From: a virus | Length of the DNA: 21,336 nt | IMG/VR virus record: IMGVR_UViG_3300028862_000115 | Location: 1-21,336 of that record | Strand: one strand, 5' to 3' | Translations under genes and position numbers: made by a program | Notes under the pieces: model-generated | Told to the model about the DNA's origin: nothing | Databases searched by the model: none | Seen by the model: only the letters and a program-made list of their open reading frames with translations | Shown here: piece by piece, positions 6,649 through 11,791 of the stretch | Layout: every line of letters begins with the position of its first letter | How positions within the stretch are numbered: position 1 is the stretch's first letter

Positions 6649-7440
6649 ATGGAAAAGTTCGTGATATATTGTAGAGTATCGACAAAAGAACAAGGTCTTA
6701 GTGGACTTGGACTCGATGCACAGCTTGATACTTGCCGGAATTACATCGCTCACAAGCAAGGGGAGACTATCGGAGAGTTTTTTGATATTAAATCCGGTTC
6801 ATCTAGGAATAGAAATGGGCTTAACAAAGCACTATCTACAGCAAGAGAAAAAGATGCAACTATTGTATTCTCGAAACTTGACCGTTTAGCCAGGGATTCG
6901 GAATATGCCCATGCTATAAGAAACTCCGGCGTAAAGCTGTATTTTTGCGATTTCCCAGAACTCAATACCTTACTATTTGGAATACTTGTATCTTTTGCTC
7001 AATACGAAAAAGAGAAAGGACAAGAGAGGACAAAGGATGCGCTCAGATCAATAACGAGAGAGATAGAGTTGACAGGCAGTCATACTTCAGAAAAAAGTGG
7101 AAATACCATCACCGGGCTCGGTCGCACAAAAGGAACTAAAGCCAAAGCAGATTGGGCAAAACCATCTGAATATCTAATTTCCTCATTCCGCGATAAAATT
7201 GGTTCCGATACAGACAGAAGGAGGCAATGGCTATCGATCCAGCAAATGAGATCTAAAGGTGAAACGATGGCAAAAATAGCCGATACTATGAATGCTATTG
7301 GGGAGCTTACCCCTCGCGGGTACAAGTGGTCAAGTGGGTCGGTCTGTGCTGTATTGGAGAAGTGGGGTGATTATTTTTTGGAAGCGAAACAGATTGATGT
7401 GGAACTGCCGAAATACACGTCAGCCAGCCAATGCACATAG
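6649..7440 (+). CDS. small serine recombinase (resolvase/invertase family)
   Basis: A 263-aa site-specific DNA recombinase. The N-terminal catalytic domain shows YCRVSTKEQ with the nucleophile Ser11 and Arg9, the SKLDRLAR motif at residues 75-82, and the dimer-helix region FGILVSFAQYEKEKGQERTK (110-129). The C-terminal part holds a short recombinase-type DNA-binding segment (AKIADTMNAIGELTPRGYKWSSGSV, about 208-232) and no Cys-rich zinc domain, so it is far smaller than a large serine integrase. ATG at 6649 is preferred over a GTG at 6613 because MEKFVIYCRVS is the usual beginning. The last eight codons and the TAG lie in a hairpin shared with the first cassette-array half-site, so the tail may be array-derived. 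It could serve phage integration, resolution or inversion; no inversion targets were found. Confidence 0.9.
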   Translation: MEKFVIYCRVSTKEQGLSGLGLDAQLDTCRNYIAHKQGETIGEFFDIKSGSSRNRNGLNKALSTAREKDATIVFSKLDRLARDSEYAHAIRNSGVKLYFCDFPELNTLLFGILVSFAQYEKEKGQERTKDALRSITREIELTGSHTSEKSGNTITGLGRTKGTKAKADWAKPSEYLISSFRDKIGSDTDRRRQWLSIQQMRSKGETMAKIADTMNAIGELTPRGYKWSSGSVCAVLEKWGDYFLEAKQIDVELPKYTSASQCT

Positions 7441-7458
7441 GCATTGTGTTAGGGCGGC
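7429..7458 (+). other. array left end: R' half-site with hairpin
   Basis: CAATGC (7429-7434)/GCATTG (7441-7446) is a perfect 6-bp stem over an ACATAG loop, followed by R' GTTAGGG at 7448-7454. The right arm CACATAGGCATTGTGTTAGG closely matches the R' side of the site at 9087-9143 (CACATAGGTATTGTTAGG). No convincing R'' box is found upstream inside the recombinase gene, so this is either a degraded attC or the primary insertion point of the array. Confidence 0.55.
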
Positions 7459-7520
7459 TTAACCGAATAACAGCTTCAAACTTATACAAAACCAGCCTGA
7501 CACATAGCCGTGTGTTACTG
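7457..7520 (+). other. attC-like site 1 (64 bp)
   Basis: R'' GCTTAAC (7457-7463) fits RYYYAAC exactly; R' is GTTACTG (7514-7520). The inner arm CCGAATAACAGCT matches the corresponding arm of site 2 (CGAACACAGCT) and can pair with AGCCGTGTGTTA. With the half-site at 7448 it bounds a 66-bp unit with no gene. Confidence 0.6.
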
Positions 7521-7540
7521 GCAGTTAATTCTTAATTAAA

Positions 7541-7861
7541 ATGAAAACTACAAACTCAATCAAAAAATCAGGTGCTATTGTATGGCATAAAAATGAACTA
7601 AGGGTAATTACTAATCAAAATGTAGGTAAAAATCATATTGTATTAGAAAATGTAATTAAAATAAGAAAGTCATCGGTAAGACTTGCGAAAATTGGTGATT
7701 CTGTTGAATTTAAAGACTTAACATCTTTACCTGAACGCTGCTCAAAAATGGTTGATATGAAAATAACCTACTTTACTTCAAATGGGAATGTAGGCACAGA
7801 TAAAGATATGAACGAGTTTGATAGCTCAAAGCATTCGCACTTTCGCAAGCCCTTTGTTTAA
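7541..7861 (+). CDS. cassette protein, 106 aa, unknown
   Basis: The only gene of cassette 7515-7993, starting 27 bases after R'. It encodes a small soluble protein: a basic, beta-rich first half (SGAIVWHKNELRVITNQNVG) and a tail with KHSHFRKPFV. No catalytic motif is seen. Cassettes usually carry one such compact gene ending close to attC; here the stop TAA overlaps the start of the R'' region (7859-7863). Its function is unknown. Confidence 0.7.
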   Translation: MKTTNSIKKSGAIVWHKNELRVITNQNVGKNHIVLENVIKIRKSSVRLAKIGDSVEFKDLTSLPERCSKMVDMKITYFTSNGNVGTDKDMNEFDSSKHSHFRKPFV

Positions 7862-7862
7862 T

Positions 7863-7999
7863 TGCCAGTAACGAACACAGCTACCAGCATACAGCCGATT
7901 AGCGGGCGATGAACTGTCGAACCGCTGAAATGGCAAAGCGGGCAAATAAGCCTACTAAATGTACAAATATAGGCTATGTTTGATAGGCGTGTGTTATGG
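7863..7999 (+). other. attC-like site 2 (about 137 bp)
   Basis: R'' TGCCAGTAAC (7863-7872) is the exact reverse complement of GTTACTGGCA at 7514-7523, the left end of the same cassette. R' is GTTATGG (7993-7999). The arm AACACAGCTA ... GCATACAGCC pairs with GGCTATG ... TAGGCGTGTGTT with small bulges, as in long integron attC sites. Confidence 0.75.
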
Positions 8000-8045
8000 T
8001 TTCGCTGTTTTCTTTCTTATTATTAATCAATTAACTATCATTCAA

Positions 8046-8234
8046 ATGCAAACAAATTATTCAGATTTACCACGTAAAATAAAAAAAGGTTTGAAACGTA
8101 AGCTGTTCAAAGATTTAAAAGTATGGAAGTGGAAAGAGATAAAAATAACAGGCATTGTAAAATGTTCACATAGCATATCACATAATTCCCCCGACTTTAA
8201 AGGATTTCAAATAACTGGATATAGTTTAGGATAA
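8046..8234 (+). CDS. cassette protein, 62 aa, basic
   Basis: First gene of cassette 7994-8591. ATG at 8046 is used because the longer in-frame start (7959) lies inside attC site 2. The protein is strikingly basic in its first half (RKIKKGLKRKLFKDLKVWKWK), which suggests nucleic-acid or membrane-surface binding, with a beta-like end (FKGFQITGYSLG). It stops two bases before the next ATG, so the cassette carries a two-gene operon. Unknown family. Confidence 0.6.
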   Translation: MQTNYSDLPRKIKKGLKRKLFKDLKVWKWKEIKITGIVKCSHSISHNSPDFKGFQITGYSLG

Positions 8235-8236
8235 CC

Positions 8237-8464
8237 ATGAAAGAAGAAACTATAGTTAGAGAAAATCTAATGAATCAAGAAGGTTATACAGGCTATTTCG
8301 GTAGCGAATTATGTTTGCCTCGAACACGCGACTACTCAGATAGGTGGCCAAGAACTAAATGGGTGCCTGAATTAAATCAATTCAAATGCCCTCGTTGTGG
8401 TTGGGTATCTCAATATCCAGAAGATTTTATTAAACGCTACAAGGCTCGTTGGTCTTTACAGTGA
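8237..8464 (+). CDS. cassette protein with single CPRCG knuckle, 75 aa
   Basis: Second gene of cassette 7994-8591, two bases after its partner; its stop TGA (8462-8464) abuts the R'' box. Residues 51-54 form a zinc-knuckle-like CPRCG in the context FKCPRCGWVSQYPEDFIKRYKARW. Only one CxxC is present; a further Cys at 26 is distant. It may bind zinc as a dimer, or with a partner such as the 62-aa protein. The family is not recognised. Confidence 0.65.
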   Translation: MKEETIVRENLMNQEGYTGYFGSELCLPRTRDYSDRWPRTKWVPELNQFKCPRCGWVSQYPEDFIKRYKARWSLQ

Positions 8465-8599
8465 ACCGCAACGAACTAAGCTAAGCGAAACAGCCCGATG
8501 CGGTGCGATTCGCTGTCAGCCACGCTAAAATGATAATGCGGGTACGAATACTCGTATACAGATTCAGCCAGCTTGTGAGCATGGGTGAGTGTTATAGGC
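8465..8599 (+). other. attC-like site 3 (about 135 bp)
   Basis: R'' ACCGCAAC (8465-8472) followed by GA; R' GTTATAGGC (8591-8599). R'' pairs with the cassette's left end GTTATGG at five Watson-Crick positions plus one wobble. An inner hairpin AGCGAA/TTCGCT (about 8484-8513) is present. The GAACTAAGCT arm after R'' resembles those of sites 1 and 2. Confidence 0.65.
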
Positions 8600-8609
8600 T
8601 GGCGATTCT

Positions 8610-8617
8610 TATCTTTC
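8610..8617 (+). promoter_or_regulatory. cassette-borne -7 box TATCTTTC
   Basis: TATCTTTC matches 7 of 8 bases of the Bacteroidetes -7 element TAnnTTTG and lies exactly 19 bases from the first base of R' (8591). The methyltransferase cassette has TATCTTTT at the same 19-base distance. It would drive the 8651 gene. No TTTG -33 box is present. Confidence 0.4.
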
Positions 8618-8650
8618 TTAAATATAAATCTTTTAAAAAAAAAACTAAAA

Positions 8651-9082
8651 ATGAAACAAGAATTTGAAATGACACAAGAAGAAATGGACAACATTATCGA
8701 AATTAATAAAGGTGGTGGTGATCCAGTAATGTTTTTAAGCGGTGGAACTCCAATGGGAAGTTCTTTACAAGAAAAAATAAACCAGTATTGGGAAATTCTT
8801 TCTGATAAATACGGGTTCAAACAAATGACGGTTGAAGGTAGCGCAAAAGGAAAATTATTTTTTCTTGCAGAGCCGAAGCCGATTATAGTACCAAAAACAC
8901 AAACTGAAATTGAAATTGATAAATATTTAGGCAACTCAATGGGCTATTTAAGTTCTTACGTGGCTGATTCTCTCAAAAAAATAGCGGTGCAATTGGAGTC
9001 ATGTGAATATGAATGTGAAGGCGGGTTCTTGAAAAATAACGTATCGTTTCTTGCACTCAAAAAGTTGGCGGGTCTTTTTTAA
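8651..9082 (+). CDS. cassette protein, 143 aa, conserved unknown
   Basis: Only gene of cassette 8592-9137. ATG at 8651 is preferred; a longer frame from 8585 begins within attC. Features: acidic helical start (MTQEEMDNIIEINKGGGDP), the Gly-rich turn FLSGGTPMGSS, then a helix and a strand region (MTVEGSAKGKLFFLAEP). I recall this 'GGDPVMFLSGGTPMGSSLQEK' pattern from Bacteroidetes and cassette-borne proteins with no assigned function. It is soluble, with no metal site. Confidence 0.7.
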   Translation: MKQEFEMTQEEMDNIIEINKGGGDPVMFLSGGTPMGSSLQEKINQYWEILSDKYGFKQMTVEGSAKGKLFFLAEPKPIIVPKTQTEIEIDKYLGNSMGYLSSYVADSLKKIAVQLESCEYECEGGFLKNNVSFLALKKLAGLF

Positions 9083-9086
9083 GGTT

Positions 9087-9145
9087 GCCTATAACGAGAG
9101 GCTATGTGTATGGCTATTTGCCTACACATAGGTATTGTTAGGTGC
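9087..9145 (+). other. attC-like site 4 (59 bp)
   Basis: R'' GCCTATAAC (9087-9095) is the exact reverse complement of the cassette's left end GTTATAGGC (8591-8599). R' GTTAGGT (9137-9143) fits GTTRRRY exactly. The inner stem CTATGTGTA/TACACATAG is perfect. This is the clearest compact attC of the array. Confidence 0.8.
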
Positions 9146-9201
9146 TGGCGATTCTTTCTTATATTTTTCAAAACTATATATTAATTTTAAAAGTCAATTT
9201 T

Positions 9202-9627
9202 ATGAAAACAAAAATTTATGTAAAACAAGAAGTCGAAATTACTACATTAGAAGTAAAAGCAGGTGTTAGATACTGGGAAGATTCAGAATTTAACGGAGAA
9301 AATGACACGGAAGACGGTGAATTGGTTCCGTGTAAAATTGGTTCATTATGGTGTCCGATTATTGACATTGATAACGGAATTATCACAAATTGGAAACAAG
9401 GCGTAAAAGCTGAAATTCATTACAAAGTTGTCGATAATGGAAGTTACTACTTGAAAGATTCAAACGGTAATGTTGTTGCTTCAATCAAACAGGATTATGT
9501 TCCAAAAATTCTTTGTCCAAAAGAAAACGGTTACGGTGATTACATCATTATGGACGTTGACGAAAATGGTAAAATCTCAAATTGGAAAGCGGATATTAGT
9601 TATTTCTTTCCGGATATTGAAGATTAA
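9202..9627 (+). CDS. cassette protein, 141 aa, conserved unknown
   Basis: Only gene of cassette 9138-9679; ATG at 9202 is downstream of R', and the in-frame 9142 start is inside it. A beta-rich soluble protein with two similar halves: EVKAGVRYWEDSEFNGENDT with CPIIDIDNGIITNWKQG, then YGDYIIMDVDENGKISNWKA. The repeated D-I/V-D-x-N/E-G-x-I-x-N/S-W motif suggests an internal duplication. I recall the family from bacterial genomes and cassettes, without a known activity. The -7-like TATATTTT at 9160-9167 may be its promoter. Confidence 0.75.
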   Translation: MKTKIYVKQEVEITTLEVKAGVRYWEDSEFNGENDTEDGELVPCKIGSLWCPIIDIDNGIITNWKQGVKAEIHYKVVDNGSYYLKDSNGNVVASIKQDYVPKILCPKENGYGDYIIMDVDENGKISNWKADISYFFPDIED

Positions 9628-9685
9628 ACTTAATAGGTGAGCGAAAGGTCGTTTTTCTTTCGCTTGCCTATACATAATGTTATGC
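9628..9685 (+). other. attC-like site 5 (58 bp)
   Basis: R'' ACTTAAT (9628-9634) pairs fully with the cassette's left end GTTAGGT if two G-U wobbles are allowed. R' is GTTATGC (9679-9685). The strong inner stem AGCGAAAG/CTTTCGCT is extended by ATAGG/CCTAT. Confidence 0.65.
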
Positions 9686-9743
9686 GTTTGTTGTATCTTT
9701 TCTTTGTTAATGTATGTTATATTTTCGTGTTTTGTTGAAAATA

Positions 9744-9787
9744 ATTTGATTACTGCAAGCGATAATCAAATAAGAATATTATCTTTG
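9744..9787 (+). promoter_or_regulatory. regulated promoter: palindrome plus exact -7 box
   Basis: TATCTTTG at 9780-9787 is an exact TAnnTTTG -7 element. Just upstream is the perfect 9-bp inverted repeat ATTTGATTA (9744-9752)/TAATCAAAT (9763-9771), which covers the place where the -33 box would be. This is the layout of an operator-controlled promoter for the five-gene run starting at 9818. Confidence 0.55.
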
Positions 9788-9817
9788 TAGCATAATAATT
9801 AATTAATAATTGAATTT

Positions 9818-10033
9818 ATGAAAGCAACTAACTTGGTAACAACAGAGAACACAAATAACATGGCTTATAACATGTTAGGTATGGTAGAAAAAATAGACTA
9901 CTTAAATAGCATTGAAACGATTATGAGCATGTTTATTTACGAAACAGAAGAAGTTGAAACTGCTGTTTTTGCTATTTTATTGACAGAATGTCAGTTGTAT
10001 AATGAAAAACTTGAAGCAACTATTAAAGAATAA
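9818..10033 (+). CDS. small acidic protein, 71 aa
   Basis: First gene behind the 9780 promoter. Met-rich and acidic helical protein (MAYNMLGMVEKIDYLNSI, then YETEEVETAVFAILLTECQ). Predicted soluble, all-helical; no motif recognised. First position behind an operator-like palindrome would suit an autoregulator, but no DNA-binding fold is evident. Confidence 0.6.
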   Translation: MKATNLVTTENTNNMAYNMLGMVEKIDYLNSIETIMSMFIYETEEVETAVFAILLTECQLYNEKLEATIKE

Positions 10034-10037
10034 TATT

Positions 10038-10292
10038 ATGACAACTGATACTATATACTCAAAAGTTTGTGAAATTTGCTTTGATAATGTTCTATTTTAC
10101 AGAGTAAATTACCGTAAATTATCATCAAAATTCATCAATAAATTATTAAAATATGATATTGGAAAACTTGAAATTGATAGCATTAAAATAACTGATATTG
10201 GTATTGACTGCAATTTATTCACAATGAAAATAAATCAGATTACAACAATTGAAAACATTAATATTTCACATAATAGAATACTAACAAATTAA
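10038..10292 (+). CDS. hypothetical protein, 84 aa
   Basis: ATG at 10038, four bases after the previous stop. AT-rich; Ile/Asn-rich product with alternating charged and hydrophobic residues (KLEIDSIKITDIGIDCNLF). No known domain. Part of the closely packed run 9818-10868. Confidence 0.55.
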   Translation: MTTDTIYSKVCEICFDNVLFYRVNYRKLSSKFINKLLKYDIGKLEIDSIKITDIGIDCNLFTMKINQITTIENINISHNRILTN

Positions 10293-10296
10293 AATT

Positions 10297-10494
10297 ATGA
10301 GTGAAAATAGAGAAATAATGAAAACGCTCGAGGTGTTTTTGACTGACAACAAAATACCATATATTAATTTATATTGGTCGATAAAAATTGACAGGGAGAA
10401 ATTTTCACCTCAATTATTGAAGTTATGTAATGATAACTGTATATCATTTACATTTTTTGAAAATGATTCAGAATACATTTTATATAAAGTTTAA
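10297..10494 (+). CDS. hypothetical protein, 65 aa
   Basis: Four bases after the preceding stop. A helical start (NREIMKTLEVFLTDNKI), a strand (YINLYWSIKIDREKF) and an acidic end. The alternation suggests a small alpha/beta fold. No family is recognised. Confidence 0.55.
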   Translation: MSENREIMKTLEVFLTDNKIPYINLYWSIKIDREKFSPQLLKLCNDNCISFTFFENDSEYILYKV

Positions 10495-10497
10495 ACT

Positions 10498-10707
10498 ATG
10501 GAAAATTTTTTATTTAAAGCAAGACGGGTCGATAATGGTGAATTGGTGGAAGGTATGCCAATAGAAAGTAATATAGACTGTGAAGGTTATAAATCATACA
10601 TGTTTGTAGATTGGACTGTAAAAAATACTATAACGCTAATAACAGGGAAGGCGTCTTTTGGTAAATGTGTTGAAGTAATTCCTGAAACAATAATACAAAT
10701 CAAGTAA
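10498..10707 (+). CDS. YopX-like phage protein, 69 aa
   Basis: FKARRVDNGELVEGMPIES at the start and GKCVEVIPETIIQ at the end match the pattern of phage YopX-family proteins (FKAKRxDNGEWVEG ... KCVEVDPETV). It is about half the usual length: the middle of the usual domain is compressed. Function of the family in phage biology is not established. Its presence argues that this segment is phage-derived. Its TAA overlaps the next ATG (TAATG). Confidence 0.7.
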   Translation: MENFLFKARRVDNGELVEGMPIESNIDCEGYKSYMFVDWTVKNTITLITGKASFGKCVEVIPETIIQIK

Positions 10708-10868
10708 TGAAGCCGAAAACAGATAAAAATCCAAAAGGATCAGGCGCACCAAAAAAAGAACCTACTCAACCGTTTTATTGTCGCATTCCGATAAGCATTT
10801 ATTCCGAGTTGTCTGATTATGTTCACAAAGCTGTCGAAGCGCACAAAGCCAAGTCTTTTCCAAAATAG
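10707..10868 (+). CDS. small basic phage protein, 53 aa
   Basis: ATG at 10707 in a TAATG overlap. It opens with a Lys/Gly/Pro-rich stretch (KPKTDKNPKGSGAPKKEPTQ), then CRIPISIYSELSDYVHKAVEAHKAKS, resembling the N-terminal strand and helix of small ribbon-helix-helix or primase-associated phage proteins. It may be truncated: its stop TAG is followed within three bases by the R'' box of site 6, so cassette insertion could have trimmed the C-terminus. Confidence 0.55.
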   Translation: MKPKTDKNPKGSGAPKKEPTQPFYCRIPISIYSELSDYVHKAVEAHKAKSFPK

Positions 10869-10869
10869 C

Positions 10870-11005
10870 AGCTAACGACCGAGGCTATGGGTATATTGCC
10901 CATTTGCGAGTAAATCACTTTCATAAACGCACAAAATGAATAACGGAACACAAATAATCGAACCCCCACAAGGCGGGCAAATAACCATAGGCGCATGTTA
11001 TGCCC
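10870..11005 (+). other. attC-like site 6 (about 135 bp)
   Basis: R'' AGCTAAC (10870-10876) followed by GA; R' GTTATGCCC (10997-11005). Arms CTATGG ... CATTTGC and GCAAAT ... CCATAG can pair across a long loop. The R''-side CGAGGCTATGGGTAT resembles site 4 (GAGAGGCTATGTGTAT). R'' pairs at only 4 of 7 positions with the left end of the unit before it (GTTATGC, 9679), unlike the other cassettes. Confidence 0.6.
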
Positions 11006-11015
11006 AGCCCTTTCC

Positions 11016-11023
11016 TATCTTTT
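11016..11023 (+). promoter_or_regulatory. cassette-borne -7 box TATCTTTT
   Basis: TATCTTTT sits exactly 19 bases from the first base of R' (10997), as in cassette 8592-9137. It is 15 bases before the methyltransferase ATG, giving a very short leader. Confidence 0.4.
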
Positions 11024-11037
11024 CTCGTATTTGGGAA

Positions 11038-11532
11038 ATGCCAAACTCAAACACTTTTAGCATTAAATGTATATCCAAACTGATACACAAATACCTTAAA
11101 AGTGATATGATAAGCATTGACCCATTTGCGAATAACTGTAAACTGGCAAAAATAACAAACGATTTAAACCCTGATTACGATACTGATTATCATTTAGACG
11201 CTGTTGATTTTATGAAACAGTTTGAAGATAATTCAATCGACTTCGTATTTTATGACCCGCCTTATTCATTACGGCAGGTTTCAGAATGCTATAAAAACGT
11301 AGGAATACCCGTAACAATGGAAACTACACAAAGTAGCTGGAGAACAAAGCATATAAACGAAATAGCACGTATTTTAAAACCAAACGGAATATGTATTTCA
11401 TTTGGTTGGAACAGTTCAGGAGTTGGAATTAAACGAGGTTTCGAGTTAATTGAAATTTTACTTGTCGGACACGGTGGCAGCCATAATGATACGATTTGCA
11501 CCGTTGAACGCAAACGCCCCTCTCTTTTTTAG
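11038..11532 (+). CDS. DNA methyltransferase, DPPY type, 164 aa
   Basis: An S-adenosylmethionine-dependent amino-methyltransferase acting on DNA, probably adenine N6. Motif IV is FYDPPYS at residues 71-77 (catalytic DPPY 73-76). Upstream DPFANNCKLAKITNDLNP (28-45) is the likely SAM-binding motif I region. ARILKPNGICISFGWNSSG is the strand-turn after motif IV, and the protein ends ICTVERKRPSLF. At 164 aa it is a minimal enzyme without an obvious target-recognition domain and with no cognate nuclease nearby. The ATG at 11038 follows R'; an in-frame ATG at 10936 lies within attC. Likely role: shielding phage DNA from restriction, or an orphan regulator. It is the cargo of cassette 10998-11545. 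Confidence 0.8.
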   Translation: MPNSNTFSIKCISKLIHKYLKSDMISIDPFANNCKLAKITNDLNPDYDTDYHLDAVDFMKQFEDNSIDFVFYDPPYSLRQVSECYKNVGIPVTMETTQSSWRTKHINEIARILKPNGICISFGWNSSGVGIKRGFELIEILLVGHGGSHNDTICTVERKRPSLF

Positions 11533-11536
11533 GGTT

Positions 11537-11545
11537 GGGCATAAC
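11537..11545 (+). other. terminal attC half-site (R'' only)
   Basis: GGGCATAAC is the reverse complement of GTTATGCCC at 10997-11005, and the match extends to 13 of 14 bases (GGGTTGGGCATAAC against GTTATGCCCAGCCC). No R' box follows before phage sequence resumes at the RHH gene, so the last attC is cut short. Confidence 0.7.
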
Positions 11546-11576
11546 ATCTAATATAAATTATTTTGTACCCACAAAT

Positions 11577-11783
11577 ATGGATAAACTAACTGAAACATAT
11601 AAGTTTAGAATTTCAAAACAACAACTCGAAACGTTGGATAAATTGAGAGGATTAAATGTAGATGTCAGTCAGTTTATCCGTTTGGCAATTAAAGAAAAAA
11701 TTAAAAAGGATTACAAGAAAATTAATCCTGAAAAGAAATTAAGTATAATTAAACTAAAAGAATTATACCCTAATTTATTTTAA
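11577..11783 (+). CDS. ribbon-helix-helix-like protein, 68 aa
   Basis: The ATG at 11577 was chosen because an upstream in-frame start (11535) would begin inside the attC half-site. A short strand (TYKFRIS) is followed by two helices (QQLETLDKLRG and DVSQFIRLAIKEKIKKD), the Arc/MetJ layout, with a basic C-terminal tail. It probably binds DNA as a dimer and acts as a small regulator. It marks the return of phage backbone. Confidence 0.65.
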   Translation: MDKLTETYKFRISKQQLETLDKLRGLNVDVSQFIRLAIKEKIKKDYKKINPEKKLSIIKLKELYPNLF

Positions 11784-11791
11784 AATACACC

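Larger units (their letters stand above)
7429..11545 (+). mobile_element. integron-like gene cassette array without integrase (CALIN)
   Basis: Six recombination-site-like regions separate units of 66-1318 bp. Cut points at G|TT fall at 7448, 7514, 7993, 8591, 9137, 9679 and 10997. R' at a cassette's left end is complementary to R'' at its own right end: 10/10 bases for unit 7515-7993, 9/9 for 8592-9137 and 13/14 for the methyltransferase unit. Unit 9138-9679 pairs fully if GU is allowed. Most R'' boxes are followed by GA or G (AACGA). No tyrosine recombinase with an integron-integrase signature is in the window. The array lies between the phage serine recombinase and the phage RHH gene. Confidence 0.8.

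Noticed and set aside
6649-7440. Serine recombinase as the enzyme moving the cassettes
   Set aside because: Integron attC sites are recombined as folded single strands by a tyrosine recombinase; a serine recombinase is not known to do this, so it is treated as a phage enzyme that is merely adjacent.
7967-7974. Minus-strand -7 box TATATTTG in attC site 2
   Set aside because: No -33 box and no minus-strand gene downstream; likely chance in AT-rich DNA.
7959-8045. Longer start for the 8046 gene
   Set aside because: The added codons lie inside attC site 2 and its R' box, so they are site DNA and not part of the cassette gene.
8585-8650. Longer start for the 8651 gene
   Set aside because: It begins before the R' box of site 3 and would vary with whichever cassette lies upstream.
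9641-9668. Site 5 hairpin as a terminator
   Set aside because: The 8-bp stem has T in its loop but no T tract after it, and it is bounded by R'' and R' boxes, so it is better read as attC.
10936-11037. Longer start for the methyltransferase
   Set aside because: The ATG lies in the loop of attC site 6 and the frame crosses the recombination point; the ATG at 11038 starts the cassette's own gene.
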